The notes: generated by a model from the letters alone, not told the origin. A stretch of DNA of 64,000 nucleotides from Sipunculus nudus (GCA_026874595.1 CM049317.1:49686401-49750400), one strand, 5' to 3'. Shown: positions 45,460 through 57,562, counted from the first letter of the stretch. Program-made: numbers and translations.

Positions 45460-45737
45460 TTTCTCGCGCTGATCAGCCGGACCGAAAACATCTACAGTTC
45501 AGGATACACAGATGTAAATTTATAAATGTTTTTATATATATATATATATGTATATATACATAATTTGCTAATATCTTTACGATATTAGCTTACAACGTAT
45601 GTGTAAGCTACATTGCATTTACTTGAGAGAGAGACAGTTAGACAGACAGACAGAAAATCATAGTTTAACTTACGTGTCCAACCTAGAGTGCCGACCATTA
45701 AGAACCCACTAGCACAGATGAGCAGAACGCAACACAT
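40219..45737 (-). CDS. CTLD gene A: two-CTLD transmembrane receptor (nine exons)
   Basis: Exons on minus: 45737-45674, 45198-44998, 44476-44414, 44099-43977, 43777-43556, 43078-42938, 42468-42370, 41790-41658, 40615-40219. GT/AG at every border; phases are 1 up to the TM exon, then 2; 480 residues. Order: signal peptide ([16 protein letters not shown]); CTLD1 in three exons ([10 protein letters not shown] as the WIGL-type core, [14 protein letters not shown]); CTLD2 in two exons ([35 protein letters not shown]); Thr/Glu stalk; TM helix ([18 protein letters not shown]); 131-residue tail with six tyrosines (QIYTEV, NYAFHE, DIYQDC, VYMRQE, EYDFDS, MYIK). CTLD1 lacks a Ca2+ site. CTLD2 keeps EPN but WND has become WRN, so sugar binding is uncertain. 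Likely an innate immune type receptor that could be tyrosine-phosphorylated; function inferred. Confidence 0.85.
40880..41600. repeat. Dense ACCAA/TTGGT repeat array in the last intron of gene A
   Basis: About 30 accaa or ttggt words in roughly 700 bases, many as close pairs like accaat..attggt so that each unit is a small imperfect palindrome (e.g. caaccaattccagttggtta). The block 41105-41320 lacks them and splits the array. No coding potential. It may be a decayed minisatellite; the CCAAT-like content is noted without functional claim. Confidence 0.7.
44108..44213. repeat. (AT)n microsatellite in gene A intron
   Basis: About 105 bases of AT with a few interruptions, close upstream (in gene sense) of the 44099 acceptor. 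The corresponding tract in copy B (50118-50210) has a (GT)n core instead. Confidence 0.92.
44886..44996 (-). pseudogene. Partial duplicate of the CTLD1 exon 3' half, in the intron of gene A
   Basis: The + strand tttacgttgtatacctatcgacgcctgatccactctgtgtcgcctcatgtattc repeats, with changes, the 3' half of the neighbouring exon (44998-45060). On the minus strand the reading frame would keep WxDQA-like residues but is not open. Same type of partial duplicate as in the 56.2-57.0 kb array; an equivalent lies at 50882-50990 in copy B. Confidence 0.6.
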
Positions 45738-48275
45738 CCCGCCAACTCACTGAATTATCGGAGACAGGGCAGGCGATTATAACAAGGAAACGTTTGTATA
45801 TACGGGATACAAGTATAACCATCCGAGTGACATTCCAGGAACAGCATCCAGTATCACAAATCAAGTCAAACCGCGTGCTTTGAGGAAAAATTACAAATTA
45901 CCCAAGACGCCGGAGAACGAGTTATTTTTAATTTCGAGTAATTTAAATTTATTTAGAATATTTTTTTAGTGGAATTATATTTTATAAAGATGTAACAACA
46001 TGTGTGTTAAATACATTTTAAATTTAATTAAGATTCACCAGGGAGATGTAAGCATTCGTCTACCGTGTTTTCAAGGCAGCTTTTATGTTCCCCCCAAAAC
46101 AATATACATGGACAGCAAAGGCAGCATAATGCAAGTTGGGTAGCCCATGGATATGTCTAGGCACTTGTCATAGATTAATTCTGTTGCCAAACCAAATCCA
46201 ATATGTTGATATTTCCTCAAATACCTTTTTGAATTCCCTGACTAAGTATAAAAACGAGTACATTTTAACATTCACTGGAATCTTTTTTTTTTATGAAATT
46301 GTAATTTTTGTGTCCGTTTATTACAATATCAAATTCGCTTATCTGTGATCATCAGGTGCACGGGGTGATAGTTGCACGGATTGATAGGGTGATCTTATTC
46401 AGTGATTGAATACTAGTGATTAATTCATACAACTTACTCTTGCCATTAATTCATACAACTGATAAAACTAATATAACTATCAGTAGATTCTATGATTTTT
46501 TTTTCCAAAGCCTGAAAAAAATTAAATTTTGCATTAAACGCAGTCCGGTTACTGTAACCGTTGTGATTTGTAAACCGAACATGACCATACTCAAAAGGAA
46601 TGAATATATTATGATAAATCTGGCCTCATACCTTGCACCTGTTTCAACACGTACATCGGTCAGGGTGCCAGAAGTCAGATACTGTGAAGTGACAGTAACC
46701 CTATATATTAGAGAAAAAGATCTATCTCGCGTTTATGCTGGAACCCGTATAAATCACAATTTACATGTGTCACATGTTTGAATTAGAAAATTGTATTTAT
46801 ATTTACGGGTAAATCAAAAGGTTTCCGTGATTTGCTTATTTGTCATGAGTAAATGTCTCTATGTACAAAATAGCCTAATCATTGAATCTACATTTATATC
46901 AGGCAATCGTAATCGAACTGTTTATATGACTTCAGTTAATTAGTAAAACATTCATTCGTATATAAAATGCTGGCCTATGTAGCGGAGGGGCTCAGTGAAG
47001 GTGGGGCGCCTGAAAGCTTTATCAATTCATTAACTTATCTGAATGTCAGAAGTCAGATGCTTTGAAAAGGCCGTGCAAATATAAAAACAAAAACCCCTCC
47101 CTGCTGAGAATCCCGCGTGAGATCGGATAACCACTATTAGCACATGTCTCATGTGTTAATTTGATATTCTTTTACGCTATGGGGGCCTGCTTATGGTAAG
47201 GTGTCTGCATCAAATAAAGATTGTTTAGTTAATCCCTAATTTGTCGTGGTTAAACGATTACAAACCCCATTAAGGTACCATGTATTTAGTCCCACACATA
47301 CACAACATAAACTTGTAATGATCTTATTCAGTCGTGACCAATGCAGATAATGTATGTGGTTTCTATCAGTGAATTAGTGGCAAATGCTCGTCAAAAAGAC
47401 GGATATACTATGCCTGTTATTCATTGTGAAAGTTTAACTGTTCATGATGTAGTATATTTACAACAAATTTAGTCTCTCTGCTACCGTATTTCTACTTCCA
47501 GCATACCGAAACACATGTACACCCTAGCATGCCATATAACAGGAGCTCCTACAAAGTTTTGACGTGTCTGTTTATATGACTACCATATCTCCAGTTCTTG
47601 GACAGGTACACAGGTATATGCCAGGGGACCGGTTGACCAGGTATTTTTTCTACTTCCTGTTAACGACATGTGCTTGATTCATCATCACGTAATCAGTGAT
47701 TAATATATATGACCATTTCTATTCCGTATCGTGAACAATCATTATGAATCAAACTTTATAAAACACACATAAAACAAAAAGTGAACGATGAAAATCCACT
47801 GACAGACTCGAGTAGATTTTTATAATACATCTAAACAGAAATTCATTACTCTTCACATCCATATTTAAAAAAAACTAAAAACTGCCAGTTCTAGGAACAT
47901 TTGATCAATTTGCAAATGCGGCAAAGTGTATAATGCAGTGACAGCTAATTATGTTTACATGCAGATAAAGTTGATATCTTTCATGCAGTAATATAAGTAA
48001 CACCACGAAGATGTTAAGAATTTACCATGCATCATACATATTGAATTATTATAGCAATTTATGCCTGAATTCATATTTTTAGGAACTACATAAATGTAAA
48101 ATGTTGACAAAGTGGGAACACCCCCAATAGACACACCATAGCCAATATAAGACCTTGCACATAAAAAAATATATATTAAATACAGTATCAAATGAAACGC
48201 ATGTTATTTTGAATAAAGGCTGAATTTTCTATGAAATATTTTGTTTCACTGTGCTTTCTCATGCTTTCTAAAATT
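45738..48275. other. Region upstream of gene A signal peptide / 3' of copy B stalk exon
   Basis: Would include the gene A promoter. No TM or tail exon for copy B was found here. AT-rich, with no recognised element; the + strand ORF at 46416-46781 is not preserved in the homologous duplicate around 52500, which argues against it being a gene. Confidence 0.6.
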
Positions 48276-48383
48276 CACTGCTGTCCGAGCTGTTCATCAG
48301 ACAGGTCAGTGATATAGAGTGAGATTCAAGATTCTCAAACACAACAATATTTAATTAAATGATAGCCATGCCATATAGCCTAC

Positions 48384-50123
48384 CTTTGAAGCCGGTTGAT
48401 TTGCATTTTACTATATCATCTTGTTCGGTTGTTTCCGCTCTAGCGGTAGTGGTTATCTTATTATCTAGCGAATCATTCTCGTCTTTAATTAAAAAAAAAG
48501 AAACAGCAATTACAGTAGTGCAAGATTTAAATGACATGTTTCTTCTCTGAAAATATAACTTCAGTTTAGATGAAAGTTAGCAGTAAAAGTCTAAAATTTG
48601 AGAGACCTCCCCGGGCTTATGTACGATGCACAGTGATAAGATATTTTAATCGTTACATTGTATCTGCAAATTTGAAATAAAAAGACATTACTTCCAAATT
48701 TCTTAGCTTTAAACTGACTGAACTTTGCGCTCTTTGAATAATATGTTGCTCTGCTGATGAAATAAGATAAAAAAGGCATTTATCTTGTATCTTAGATATT
48801 TAATATTTCAACAATAATCCTTCTCATAATTTCTCATATGAAGCTTTGGTATCCTGTTAAAAGATTTCTCTGACTCAACTTTCGGCGTTTGTTTCTCATT
48901 ATCAAAAATCCAAGTTACTTGAATATCCTAACGAACCTTCCTCAGTTCCACATATCGCAGTGGCGAGTGCGGTACAGTTCGCATTCCTCCATTCGCCGTT
49001 GTCTTGTTTAACGACTGAGCAGTTTCCGGTGAGTCTGTCATTCGGTTCAAATAAATACCCCCGCACTGGTCTTCTCGCTGAAATTTAACAACAGACGCTG
49101 AACTTGGTTCAGGTTACTATGTATTTTCTCCGCCGAGAAGGTATGCGTTCTTTCCGTTCACGATTTTGTGTGTGTAAATCACGCAAACATAAACGGAATC
49201 TCATTCAAGTTCCAGAGCATTTCAGGAATGGGCCAATCAAGATTTAGATCTGGATCCGGCACATGATCCGGAGTCAAGTACGCCTTCAAGAAATATTCAC
49301 AAATCTACAGTCACATATGCATAGATACACCTGGGATTATGGCACGAAAAGGTAAAAGCAAACACGGTTTGGGGAGCACCCCATAAATAGGACCTCCACA
49401 TAGCGGAGGCTTACTTTCATTAAAATAAAGATTTTTAGTTTCTTTTTATAAATTTATGAATCGGTTAACGTATCCTTTCAGAGTAAAGCCTTAAATTCTC
49501 ATGATTACAGTTTTTAAATCTCGAATACATAGAGCTTACAGTACATTATAAAAATGTCTTACCCCATACTGATTTTGTCCACTCCGATGAGCTCCATCCG
49601 ATCCAGTAATCATCTTCGTTATTATTTAAAGCCTGTGTAATGCCAGAAAGAACGATCACCAGCAGGTGACCACTGAAACTGTCACACTCCGCGCGTGCAT
49701 TGTACCAGGTCAATAGTCCTTTGATAATTCTAATACAGCCGCCTGAGACGAAGATACAGGTCCAGCGGGGACACCATGTGCAATCTAAAAATAGGAAAAT
49801 CATAATGTCATATAAAACATATACATATGTGACTGATATTTCATATAAAAATAGATTATAAATAGAAAGGGAGGTATCCATATCAGCGTGTTAATAAGTA
49901 CGAATAACAGTAATATTTGCATTCTTTTACTCAGTATGTAAAGTCATTATTAAATCTCAATTTGCTAATTAATTTTTAGTTACCCGGCAGTTTGCAAAAT
50001 GCTCCAGCCTTGTTGGTGTTACACCTAGCCACCTTGACCAGACCTGCTTTTACGTAAAGACAACATGTCGTTCCCGACCAGTCCCCCAGGGGTCTTGTCT
50101 TATTTCCTGTACATTCATATATA

Positions 50124-50195
<72 letters not shown>

Positions 50196-51401
50196 ATATA
50201 TATATATATCGAAAGTTAGTGTGATCCTAGACGAAATATAAATCGAGAGAAACGTAAACTAAGAACATCAAAAACAGAAGCGATTATATAGCTGAATTGA
50301 AACTGAATACTGGACCTTTCTAGAAAATATGCATATTCAGTTCAGTTGTATTTATTTGAAAGAACATGGAAAATTATCAAATGTATACCCATATGTGATG
50401 AAAACGTACCTTTATCATGACATTTGTAACTGATTGTTGTATTGATAGGATGTTTGCTTTTTCCTTGATTTTCTGAAGAATAACATGGTTTATATTAGTT
50501 TCTGCCTGATAACAGGTCGACGAGAAGTGGAATCGACCTGGGAGATATGGTATTGTGTGATACAGTTATTTTGTATATATTTTTGAATGGATAAAGACAA
50601 CAGTAAGACGACGTATATTGGTCGCCGACAAATATATTGCGCTCAAATCATTATTCCTAGTAAGAAAAATCTCCTATGCGATATCAATATTAGTAGCTAT
50701 TTATTTCTGGGAAATATTTAGATTTGGCGTACTCATTACTCGTGAAATGCAAAATAAACAAAAATTAATTGTAAATTATTACTGGTTTATTAATATGACT
50801 GGTGAAATAACAGTTTTAACCGTGTCTGGATCTAACTGGTGTTTACCTGTCACAAAATTGTTAAAAAAAGCTTACTTCACTTGCTGGTTACGGACAGGAT
50901 ATAAATAGAGTTTACGTTGTATACCTATCGACGCCTGATCCACTCTGTGTCGCCTCATGTATTCATGTAGTATTTACGTTAACAAGACTTACCTCCCAGG
51001 CTGGTGACGGGCAGGATATGACTATAGAGTCTACGTTGTATGCCTAACCAGGCCTGATCTACGCTGTGTTGTTTTATGTATTCATGTAGAAATGCCGTTT
51101 CATTCTGATCCAAGGCGGCCGGCAGGTACATTGATGAGTTCCTACAGAGAGACTTTGCTTTCTCGAAAGGGACATTTCTGTGTATTTTCAAAGCTGAAAT
51201 AACAATAAGAATGGCTACAAACTTACCACATGGACTTAATATATGAATTAGTCCATATGTGATAGTGTTGAAATTAACACATGGGTCGGGAATCTCCGTA
51301 ATCTTAAAGGTATAGCAACTGACCGGATAGTAAAACGAAGGTAATGACTAATGGGATCAATCCATTACAGGTTGGTCCGACTGTTCGTGTACTTTTTGGG
51401 T

Positions 51402-51446
<45 letters not shown>

Positions 51447-51461
51447 TATATAAATATAAAT

Positions 51462-51517
<56 letters not shown>

Positions 51518-51581
51518 TCGCGCTGATCAGCCGGACCGAAAACATCCAAAGTACAGGATACACAGATGTAAATTTATAAAT

Positions 51582-51632
<51 letters not shown>

Positions 51633-51807
51633 ATTTGCTAATACCTTTACGATATTAGCTTACAACGTATGTGTAAGCTACATTGCATTTACTTGAGAGA
51701 GAGACAGTTAGACAGACAGACAGAAAATCATAGTTTAACTTACGTGTCCAACCTAGTGTGCCTACCATTAAGAACCCACTAGCACAGATGAGCAGAACGC
51801 AACACAT
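48384..51807 (-). CDS. CTLD copy B: signal peptide, two CTLDs and stalk, no TM exon of its own
   Basis: Exons on minus: 51807-51744, 51193-50993, 50472-50410, 50106-49984, 49784-49563, 49077-48937, 48482-48384, the same lengths as in gene A (64, 201, 63, 123, 222, 141, 99). All frames are open and all splice sites intact, giving 304 codons plus one base. Differences from gene A are mainly single substitutions (e.g. FLHEY for [15 protein letters not shown] for [15 protein letters not shown] for WRNVN). After the stalk exon the next acceptors downstream are those of gene A, and phase 1 fits them. So copy B is either an alternative 5' module of gene A, part of a four-CTLD fusion, or a secreted form if the stalk intron is retained. 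Not decayed. Confidence 0.8.
50118..50210. repeat. (AT)n/(GT)n microsatellite in copy B intron
   Basis: Compound AT-GT-AT tract at the position equivalent to 44108-44213 in gene A. Confidence 0.92.
51411..51628. repeat. Two (AT)n tracts in copy B intron 1
   Basis: About 51411-51515 and 51585-51628, separated by the unique ctcgcgctgatcagccgg segment; both correspond to shorter tracts at 45417-45451 and 45533-45558 in gene A. They give rise to false Tyr-Ile ORFs. Confidence 0.9.
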
Positions 51808-54190
51808 CCCGCCAACTCACTGAATTATCGGAGACAGGGCAGGCGATTATAACAAGGAGACGTTTGTATATACGGGATACAAATATAACCATCCGAGTGA
51901 CATTCCAGGAACAGCATCCAGTATCACAAATCAAGTCAAACCGCATGCTTTGAAGAAAAATTACAAATTACCCAAGACGCCAGAGAACGAGTTATTTTCA
52001 ATTTCGAGTAATTTAAATTTATTTAGAATATTTTTTTTTCAGTGGAATTATTTTATAGAGATGTAACAACATGTGGGTTAAATACATTTTAAAAATTAAT
52101 TAAGATTCACCAGGGAGATGTAAGCATTCGTCTACAGTGTATACAAGGCAGCTTGTATGTTCCCCCCAAAACAATATACATGGACAGCAAAGGCAGCATA
52201 GTGCAAGTTGGGTAACCCATGGATATGTCTAGGCAACTTGTCATAGATTAATTCTGTTGCCAAACCAAAATCCAATATGTTGATATTCCCTCAAATACCT
52301 TTTTGAAATCCCTGACTAAGTATAAAAACGAGTAAACTTTTAACATTCACTGGAATCTTTTTTTATGAAATTGTAAATTTTGTGTCCGTTTGTTCCAATA
52401 TCAAATTTGCTTATCTGTGATCATCAGGTGCACGGGGTGATAGTTGCACGGATTGATAGGGTGATCTAATTCAGTGTTTGAATACTAGTGATTAATTCAT
52501 ACAACTTACTCTTGCCATTAATTCATTCAACTGAAAGAATATAACTATCAGTAGATTCGATCATATTTTTATTGGTCTGGGTGCCAATAGTCAGATACTG
52601 TGATGTGACAGTAACCCTATATATAAGAGAAAAATATTCTATCTCGCAGTTATGCAGTTATCCGTATAAATCACAATTTACATGTGTCACATGTTTGAAT
52701 TAGAAAATTGTATTTTTATTTACGGGCAATCAAAAGGTTTCCGTGATTTGCTTATTTGTCATGAGTAAATGTCTCTATGTACAAAATAGCCTAATCATTG
52801 AATCTACATTTATATCATGCAATCATAATGGAACTGGTTTTATGACTTCAGTTCATTAGTAAAACATTCACTCGTATATAAATGGCTGGCCTGTGTAGCG
52901 GAGGGGTTCAGTGAAGGTGGGACGCCTGAAAGCTTTACAATTCATTGACTCATCTGAATGTCAGAAGTCAGATGCTTTGAAGAGGCCGTGCAAATATGAA
53001 AAAAAACCTCTCCCTACTGCCCTACTGAGAATCCCGCGTGAGATCGGATAACCACTACTAGCACATGTCCCATGTGTTAATTTGATATCTTTTTAAATTA
53101 TGGGGACCTACTTATGCTGTGATGTCTGCATCAAATAAATATATTTTAGCTAACCGCTCATTTGTCGTGGTTAAATGTCTATAAATCCCATTCCGGTACC
53201 ATGTATTTAGTCCCACAAATACCCAACATAAACTTGTAATGATCTTATTCAGCCGTGACCAATGCAAATGATTTGTGTGGTTTCTATCAGTTAATTAGTG
53301 GCAAATGCTCATCACCAAGACGGATATACTGTGCTTGTTAAATATTGTGAAAGTTTAAGTATTCACGATGTAGTATATTTATAATAAGTTTAGTCTTTGT
53401 GCCACCGTATTTCTACTTCCAGCATACCGAAACACATGTACACACTAGAATGACATATAACAGGAGCTCCAACAAAGTTATGACGTGTCTGTTTATATGA
53501 CTACCATATCTTCAGTTCTTGGCCAGGTCCACCGGTACACACCGGGGGAGGGTAGACCAAGTTTCGTGTTCACTTCCTGTTAACAACATGTGCTTGATTC
53601 TTCATCACGTAATGGGTAATATATATAACCATTTCTATTCCGTATCATGAGCAGTCATTAATACGAACCGAACATTATAAAACATAAAGAGTAAACGATG
53701 AAATTCCACTGAAAGACGTGAGTAGATTTTTATTATACATCTTAACAGAAATTCATTACTCTTCACATCCATATTTGAAAACAACTAAAAACTGCCAGTT
53801 CTAGGAACATTTGATCAATTTGCAAATGCGGCACATAGTACAAATTAACTGTATAATGCAGTGAGAGCGAGTTATGTTTATACATGCAGATAAAGTTGAT
53901 ATCTTTCATGCAGTAATACAAATAACACCACAAAGATGTTAAGAATTGACCACGCATCATACATATTGAATTATTATAGGATTTTATACCTGAATTCATA
54001 TTTTCAGGGACCACATAAATGTTCAATGGTTACAAAATAGGAACACCCCAAAAGACACACCATAGCCAATATGAGACATTGCATATAAAAAAAAACTATA
54101 TATTAAACACAGTATCATATGAAACGCATGGTATTTGAATAAAGGCTGAAATATTCTAATATATATTTCACTGCGCTTTCTCGTGCTTCC
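51808..54190. other. Upstream region of copy B
   Basis: Non-coding, homologous to 45738-48275. It may hold the copy B promoter. No ORF is conserved between the two copies. Confidence 0.6.
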
Positions 54191-54196
54191 TAAATT

Positions 54197-54412
54197 CTCT
54201 TACGTATTACACATCGCACAGCCAACCCAGTTATATTGAATTTTTATATTTAAAGCTTTCGTGACGTCAGAAGATGCGTTCACCAGCAGGTGACCATGGA
54301 GACTGGCATATTTCGGCCCGCTCGTTGTGGTAGGAAAAAACCTCCTATGATAATTCTGATACAGCCGCCTGAGACGAAAATACAGGCCCAACGTGGGCAT
54401 TACAACCTGAAG
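54197..54412 (-). pseudogene. Decayed CTLD2 exon (copy C)
   Basis: Aligns with the 222-nt CTLD2 exons of A and [18 protein letters not shown]-type sequence is readable, after which a frameshift and stops follow; GHLLV and an NWVG relic of WIGW appear in another frame. The donor is altered. Confidence 0.75.
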
Positions 54413-55072
54413 TTAAGATAAAATGTTTGTATAACATATAGCGTGTGCGATTCAACAGTCAATTGAATACTATTGGAAAAACTGGTGGAAAAACATTAAA
54501 ATTAATTATAATTTTAAGGTGTATTTCATACGTGACAGGATAGTTTTTTTAGAAGGATGTGACATATTTACAGTGTGAGATTATATTACTGATTAATACC
54601 TACACTAATTTAAAATGTTTGTCTCAATTACTAATACTTACGCATGATATATTAAAGATGACATACAACTGTGTGTGTGTGTAAACATAAAATTATTACT
54701 TTTAAATATCAATTAATCATAGAATGTTCGATATAGTTCATATAAAACTCCACCTAATACTCAAGAAGGAGAAAAGGAAACACACTATGGAATGAAAGAT
54801 ACAGTATGAAGAAAATTAAACATGAAAAAAGAAATTAAATTAATTATTAAAATAAAATGCACAACGCTCCCTAAATATAGTTTGTGTCAGGATAAAGTCA
54901 CAACATGGAGATAATGCAAATCAATCCATGGCAAAAATGTGTCTATAACAAACATTTGGTTTGAAATAATTCAAGCTGGATATGTTAAAAATTTTCCACT
55001 AGATGTCAGCATTAGGTTGAATCTGAAGGTCGACTCACTCTGCTCTTGCAGTGCTAACGTTTACATGACTTA

Positions 55073-55263
55073 CCTCCAAGACTGGTGACTGTATATGACT
55101 GTAGTGTTTACGTGTACCTAATCACGCCTGATCCACGCTGTGCCGCCTCTTATATTCTAATAGTTTCTTCCCTGTCCAAGGTGGTCGGCAGGAGTAGGGT
55201 GGATTTATGATAGAGAGACTTCGCTTCCTTTAAATCACATGTTTGTGTATTTCTGAAGCTGTA
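55073..55263 (-). pseudogene. Decayed CTLD1 exon (copy C)
   Basis: Aligns with 44998-45198. The donor ggag/gtaagt survives and the acceptor region is weak. On minus the core Trp codon of WLG is TGA and the frame is broken by small indels. Confidence 0.75.
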
Positions 55264-55785
55264 AATACTACAAGAAGTGAAACAAACCTAATGCTGCGCT
55301 TGGCTATGAAATGCTGTGAGACGTAAAAACAAGTATAATTGTACGTATGGAACAAAGTGGATCATCAGTGCATAGACATAGTTGTATACAAGTATGAATT
55401 AATGTAGACTTCAGCGTTTTCCATTTTATGGAGAAAAACAGAAAATGGGTTAGATACAGGACTTCTAATAAAATAATTCGTAAAGTCAGATTTAGAACAA
55501 ATATATGTACTGCAGATAAATAAGATCTTAGAAAATAACTATATTTAAAAGCTGCTCTAAGACGCCTTATCTTCGTCGAATTGTGATGTACGAATAGTTT
55601 TTATTCGAATTTCGAATCGTTTGGCAAAAGCTCTTGGACCCAATAGAACATGTCCGGTTTTCAGTTGAACTGAATTGTAATATGATGAGCAGAAGAATCA
55701 GAAGAATAATATGAATACGAAGAATTTTTATATGTCTGTAGTCTTCCCGAGGAAACTGTGAAACATTGTATGTTCCTGGAACAGA

Positions 55786-55846
55786 GAGAGAGAGAGAGAG
55801 AGTGAGAGAGAGAGATAAAAGATTGATTGAGAGAGAGAGAAGTTTT
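55786..55846. repeat. (GA)n tract next to the copy C signal-peptide relic
   Basis: Imperfect GA repeats immediately downstream (in gene sense) of the 55849-55921 relic. Gene A and copy B have a shorter gagagagaga/gacagaca block in the same place relative to their signal exon (about 45625, 51694). Confidence 0.9.
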
Positions 55847-55848
55847 TC

Positions 55849-55921
55849 GTGTCCAAGGCACAGTTCCCAACATAAAAAAATGCACCGATGGTGAAGAAAG
55901 CAGAATGCTGGTGTGACCCAT
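55849..55921 (-). pseudogene. Signal-peptide exon relic (copy C)
   Basis: ATG at 55921 opens 73 nt (phase 1) ending in TGGACAC, like the A and B signal exons (MLGTVPWT versus MVGTLGWT). The splice donor reads GA instead of GT, so the exon is probably unusable. Confidence 0.65.
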
Positions 55922-56219
55922 CTTGATAACACAATCACTGTTGATGCGTTGCCGCTAAATGCAAGGAGACGTGTAACAGGATACATATATAACTAACTGG
56001 GCGACCTTCCAGATACAGAATCCAGTATCCATGATTAATAAAGGAGTAATTACAACCTACCAAACAAGCGAAAAATATATCCTCACTGCGGGTATTCTAT
56101 TAATCCTGTTTATTTTAAGTTGTTTTAGTGAATTGATGGGGACGTCTTTAAATTGAAACTTAACAAATAACAATATTCCATTAGGGACCACAAGGACCAT
56201 AATGCATTTACAAAGGGAT

Positions 56220-56870
56220 CATATACCACCGTTGCATTTAATAAGCTCCAAAGCCCATGACGGGTTGGATATGACGGTAAAGTTTACAATTTATACCTAA
56301 TCACGCCTGATCGACGCAGTGCGCCTCACGTATTCATGTGGTAATAACGTAAACATGAATTACCTCCTAGGCTAGTGACGGGCTGGATATCACTGTAGAT
56401 TTTACATTGTATACCTGACCTCACCTGATCCAAGCAGTGCCGCTTCACGTTTTCTCTAGTGATAACGTTTACAGAACTTACCTTCCAGGCTGGTGACCGG
56501 CTGGATATGACTGTTGATTTTACGATGTATACCTCAACACGCCTCATCCACGGTGTACCGCCTCATATATTCTTTTAGTCATAATTTTTACATGACTTAC
56601 CTCCGAGCCTGGCCTCGGGTTTGATATGACTGTAGGGTTTGCCTTGTATACCTAACCACGCCTGATCCACGCTACACCGTCTCATGTATTCTGTAGTAAT
56701 AAAGTTAACATGACTTGCCTCCCAGGTTGGTGACTGGCTAGATACTAAATATGACGGTACGGTTTACATTGTATACCTAACCAGCACTGATCCACCCTGT
56801 TCCGCCTCATATATTTCTGTAGTGACAACGTTTACATGATATTACCGCTCAGGCTGGTGACATGCTGGAT
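56220..56870 (-). repeat. Tandem array of CTLD1 exon 3' halves with splice donors
   Basis: Five diverged units of about 110-130 bases, each made of the 3' half of the CTLD1 exon ([16 protein letters not shown]-type), the donor and a stretch of intron. Donor-like acttacctcc words (on +) stand near 56360, 56478, 56597, 56714 and 56845. Some units keep WLGIQ open, and others are shifted or carry stops. One unit boundary has changed to TTTATTACTACAG, which creates an acceptor-like sequence. The array continues from the nearly complete exon at 56850-57045. Confidence 0.75.
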
Positions 56871-57045
56871 ATGACTGTAGAGCTAACGTTGTAAACCTAA
56901 CCAACCTTGATCCACGCTATGTTGCTTCGTGTATTCTTGGGATAATAACGTTTCCTTCCGACCAAAGGCGGCCGGCAGGTTTAGTGATGATTTCCTACAA
57001 ACTGACTTTGCTTCTTCGAAAGTGACAACTTTGTGTATTGCCGAT
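56850..57045 (-). pseudogene. Nearly complete CTLD1 exon relic (copy E)
   Basis: Open for most of its length (FEEAKSVCRKSS, NLPAAFGRKE, HSVDQGWLGLQR) but a TAG follows the R and the acceptor CAG is lost (CATCGG). Parent-like unit of the adjoining array. Confidence 0.65.
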
Positions 57046-57161
57046 GCAGAAAATACCATAACAATTGATACGAACTAAACACAAGGCCTTTTAGTTAATT
57101 AGATACGTCCACAATACCTGCCATGAACCATATTGTCCTTGACAAATTTCCGACACTTCCG

Positions 57162-57163
<2 letters not shown>

Positions 57164-57193
<30 letters not shown>
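57164..57193. repeat. Short (AT)n tract
   Basis: Thirty bases of AT in the decayed copy, comparable in position to the intron 1 tracts of A and B. Confidence 0.9.
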
Positions 57194-57196
<3 letters not shown>

Positions 57197-57359
57197 CACA
57201 CGTTAACTAGCGATACCGGAAGCATCTACATCACAGGATATATAGTACAGATTTTTACATGTATATATAGATTTATCATCTTTGTGATATAAGCTTAGAA
57301 AATTTTTGTAAGGTGCATGTATTCTTGTAGAAATAACGGCTACATGACTTTTTTCCCAG

Positions 57360-57562
57360 GCCGGTGACGGGCGGGATAAGACTGTAGAGTTTACGTTGTA
57401 TATCTAACCACGCGTGATCCATGCTGTGCCGCCTTATGTGTTCTTGTAGTAATTAATAACTTTTTTCCTGTCCAAGGCGGCCAGCAGATACAGGGATCAT
57501 TTTCACAGAAAAGTTTGGCTTCGTCGACCGTAACAACTTTGTGTATCTCCAAGGCTTTAAGG
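57360..57562 (-). pseudogene. Decayed CTLD1 exon (copy D)
   Basis: Aligns with the 201-nt exon of gene A: LEIHKVVTVDEAKLFC is readable, then a one-base shift near the CWPPW stretch, and later WLG is lost in that frame. The acceptor region has little pyrimidine, and the donor reads GGGAAAAAA. Confidence 0.65.

Larger units (their letters stand above)
42274..48275 (-). repeat. Tandem duplication, copy A (about 6.0 kb)
   Basis: Matches 48276-about 54190 along its whole length with an offset near 6,000. Shared items include the stalk, CTLD and signal-peptide exons, the intervening repeats and the non-coding 3 kb upstream of the signal peptide. By eye exon identity is over 95%. The left border lies between the TM exon (41658-41790) and the stalk exon, so TM and tail exons are outside the duplicated unit. 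Confidence 0.92.
48276..54190 (-). repeat. Tandem duplication, copy B (about 5.9 kb)
   Basis: Second copy of 42274-48275, in direct orientation. It contains signal-peptide, CTLD1, CTLD2 and stalk exons only. Its right border runs straight into a decayed CTLD2 exon of the next copy (near 54197), showing that at least three units once stood in tandem. Confidence 0.92.

Noticed and set aside
46416-46781. 121-codon ORF on +
   Set aside because: The homologous sequence in the 6-kb duplicate (about 52,490-52,700) has deletions that destroy the frame, and no domain is visible.
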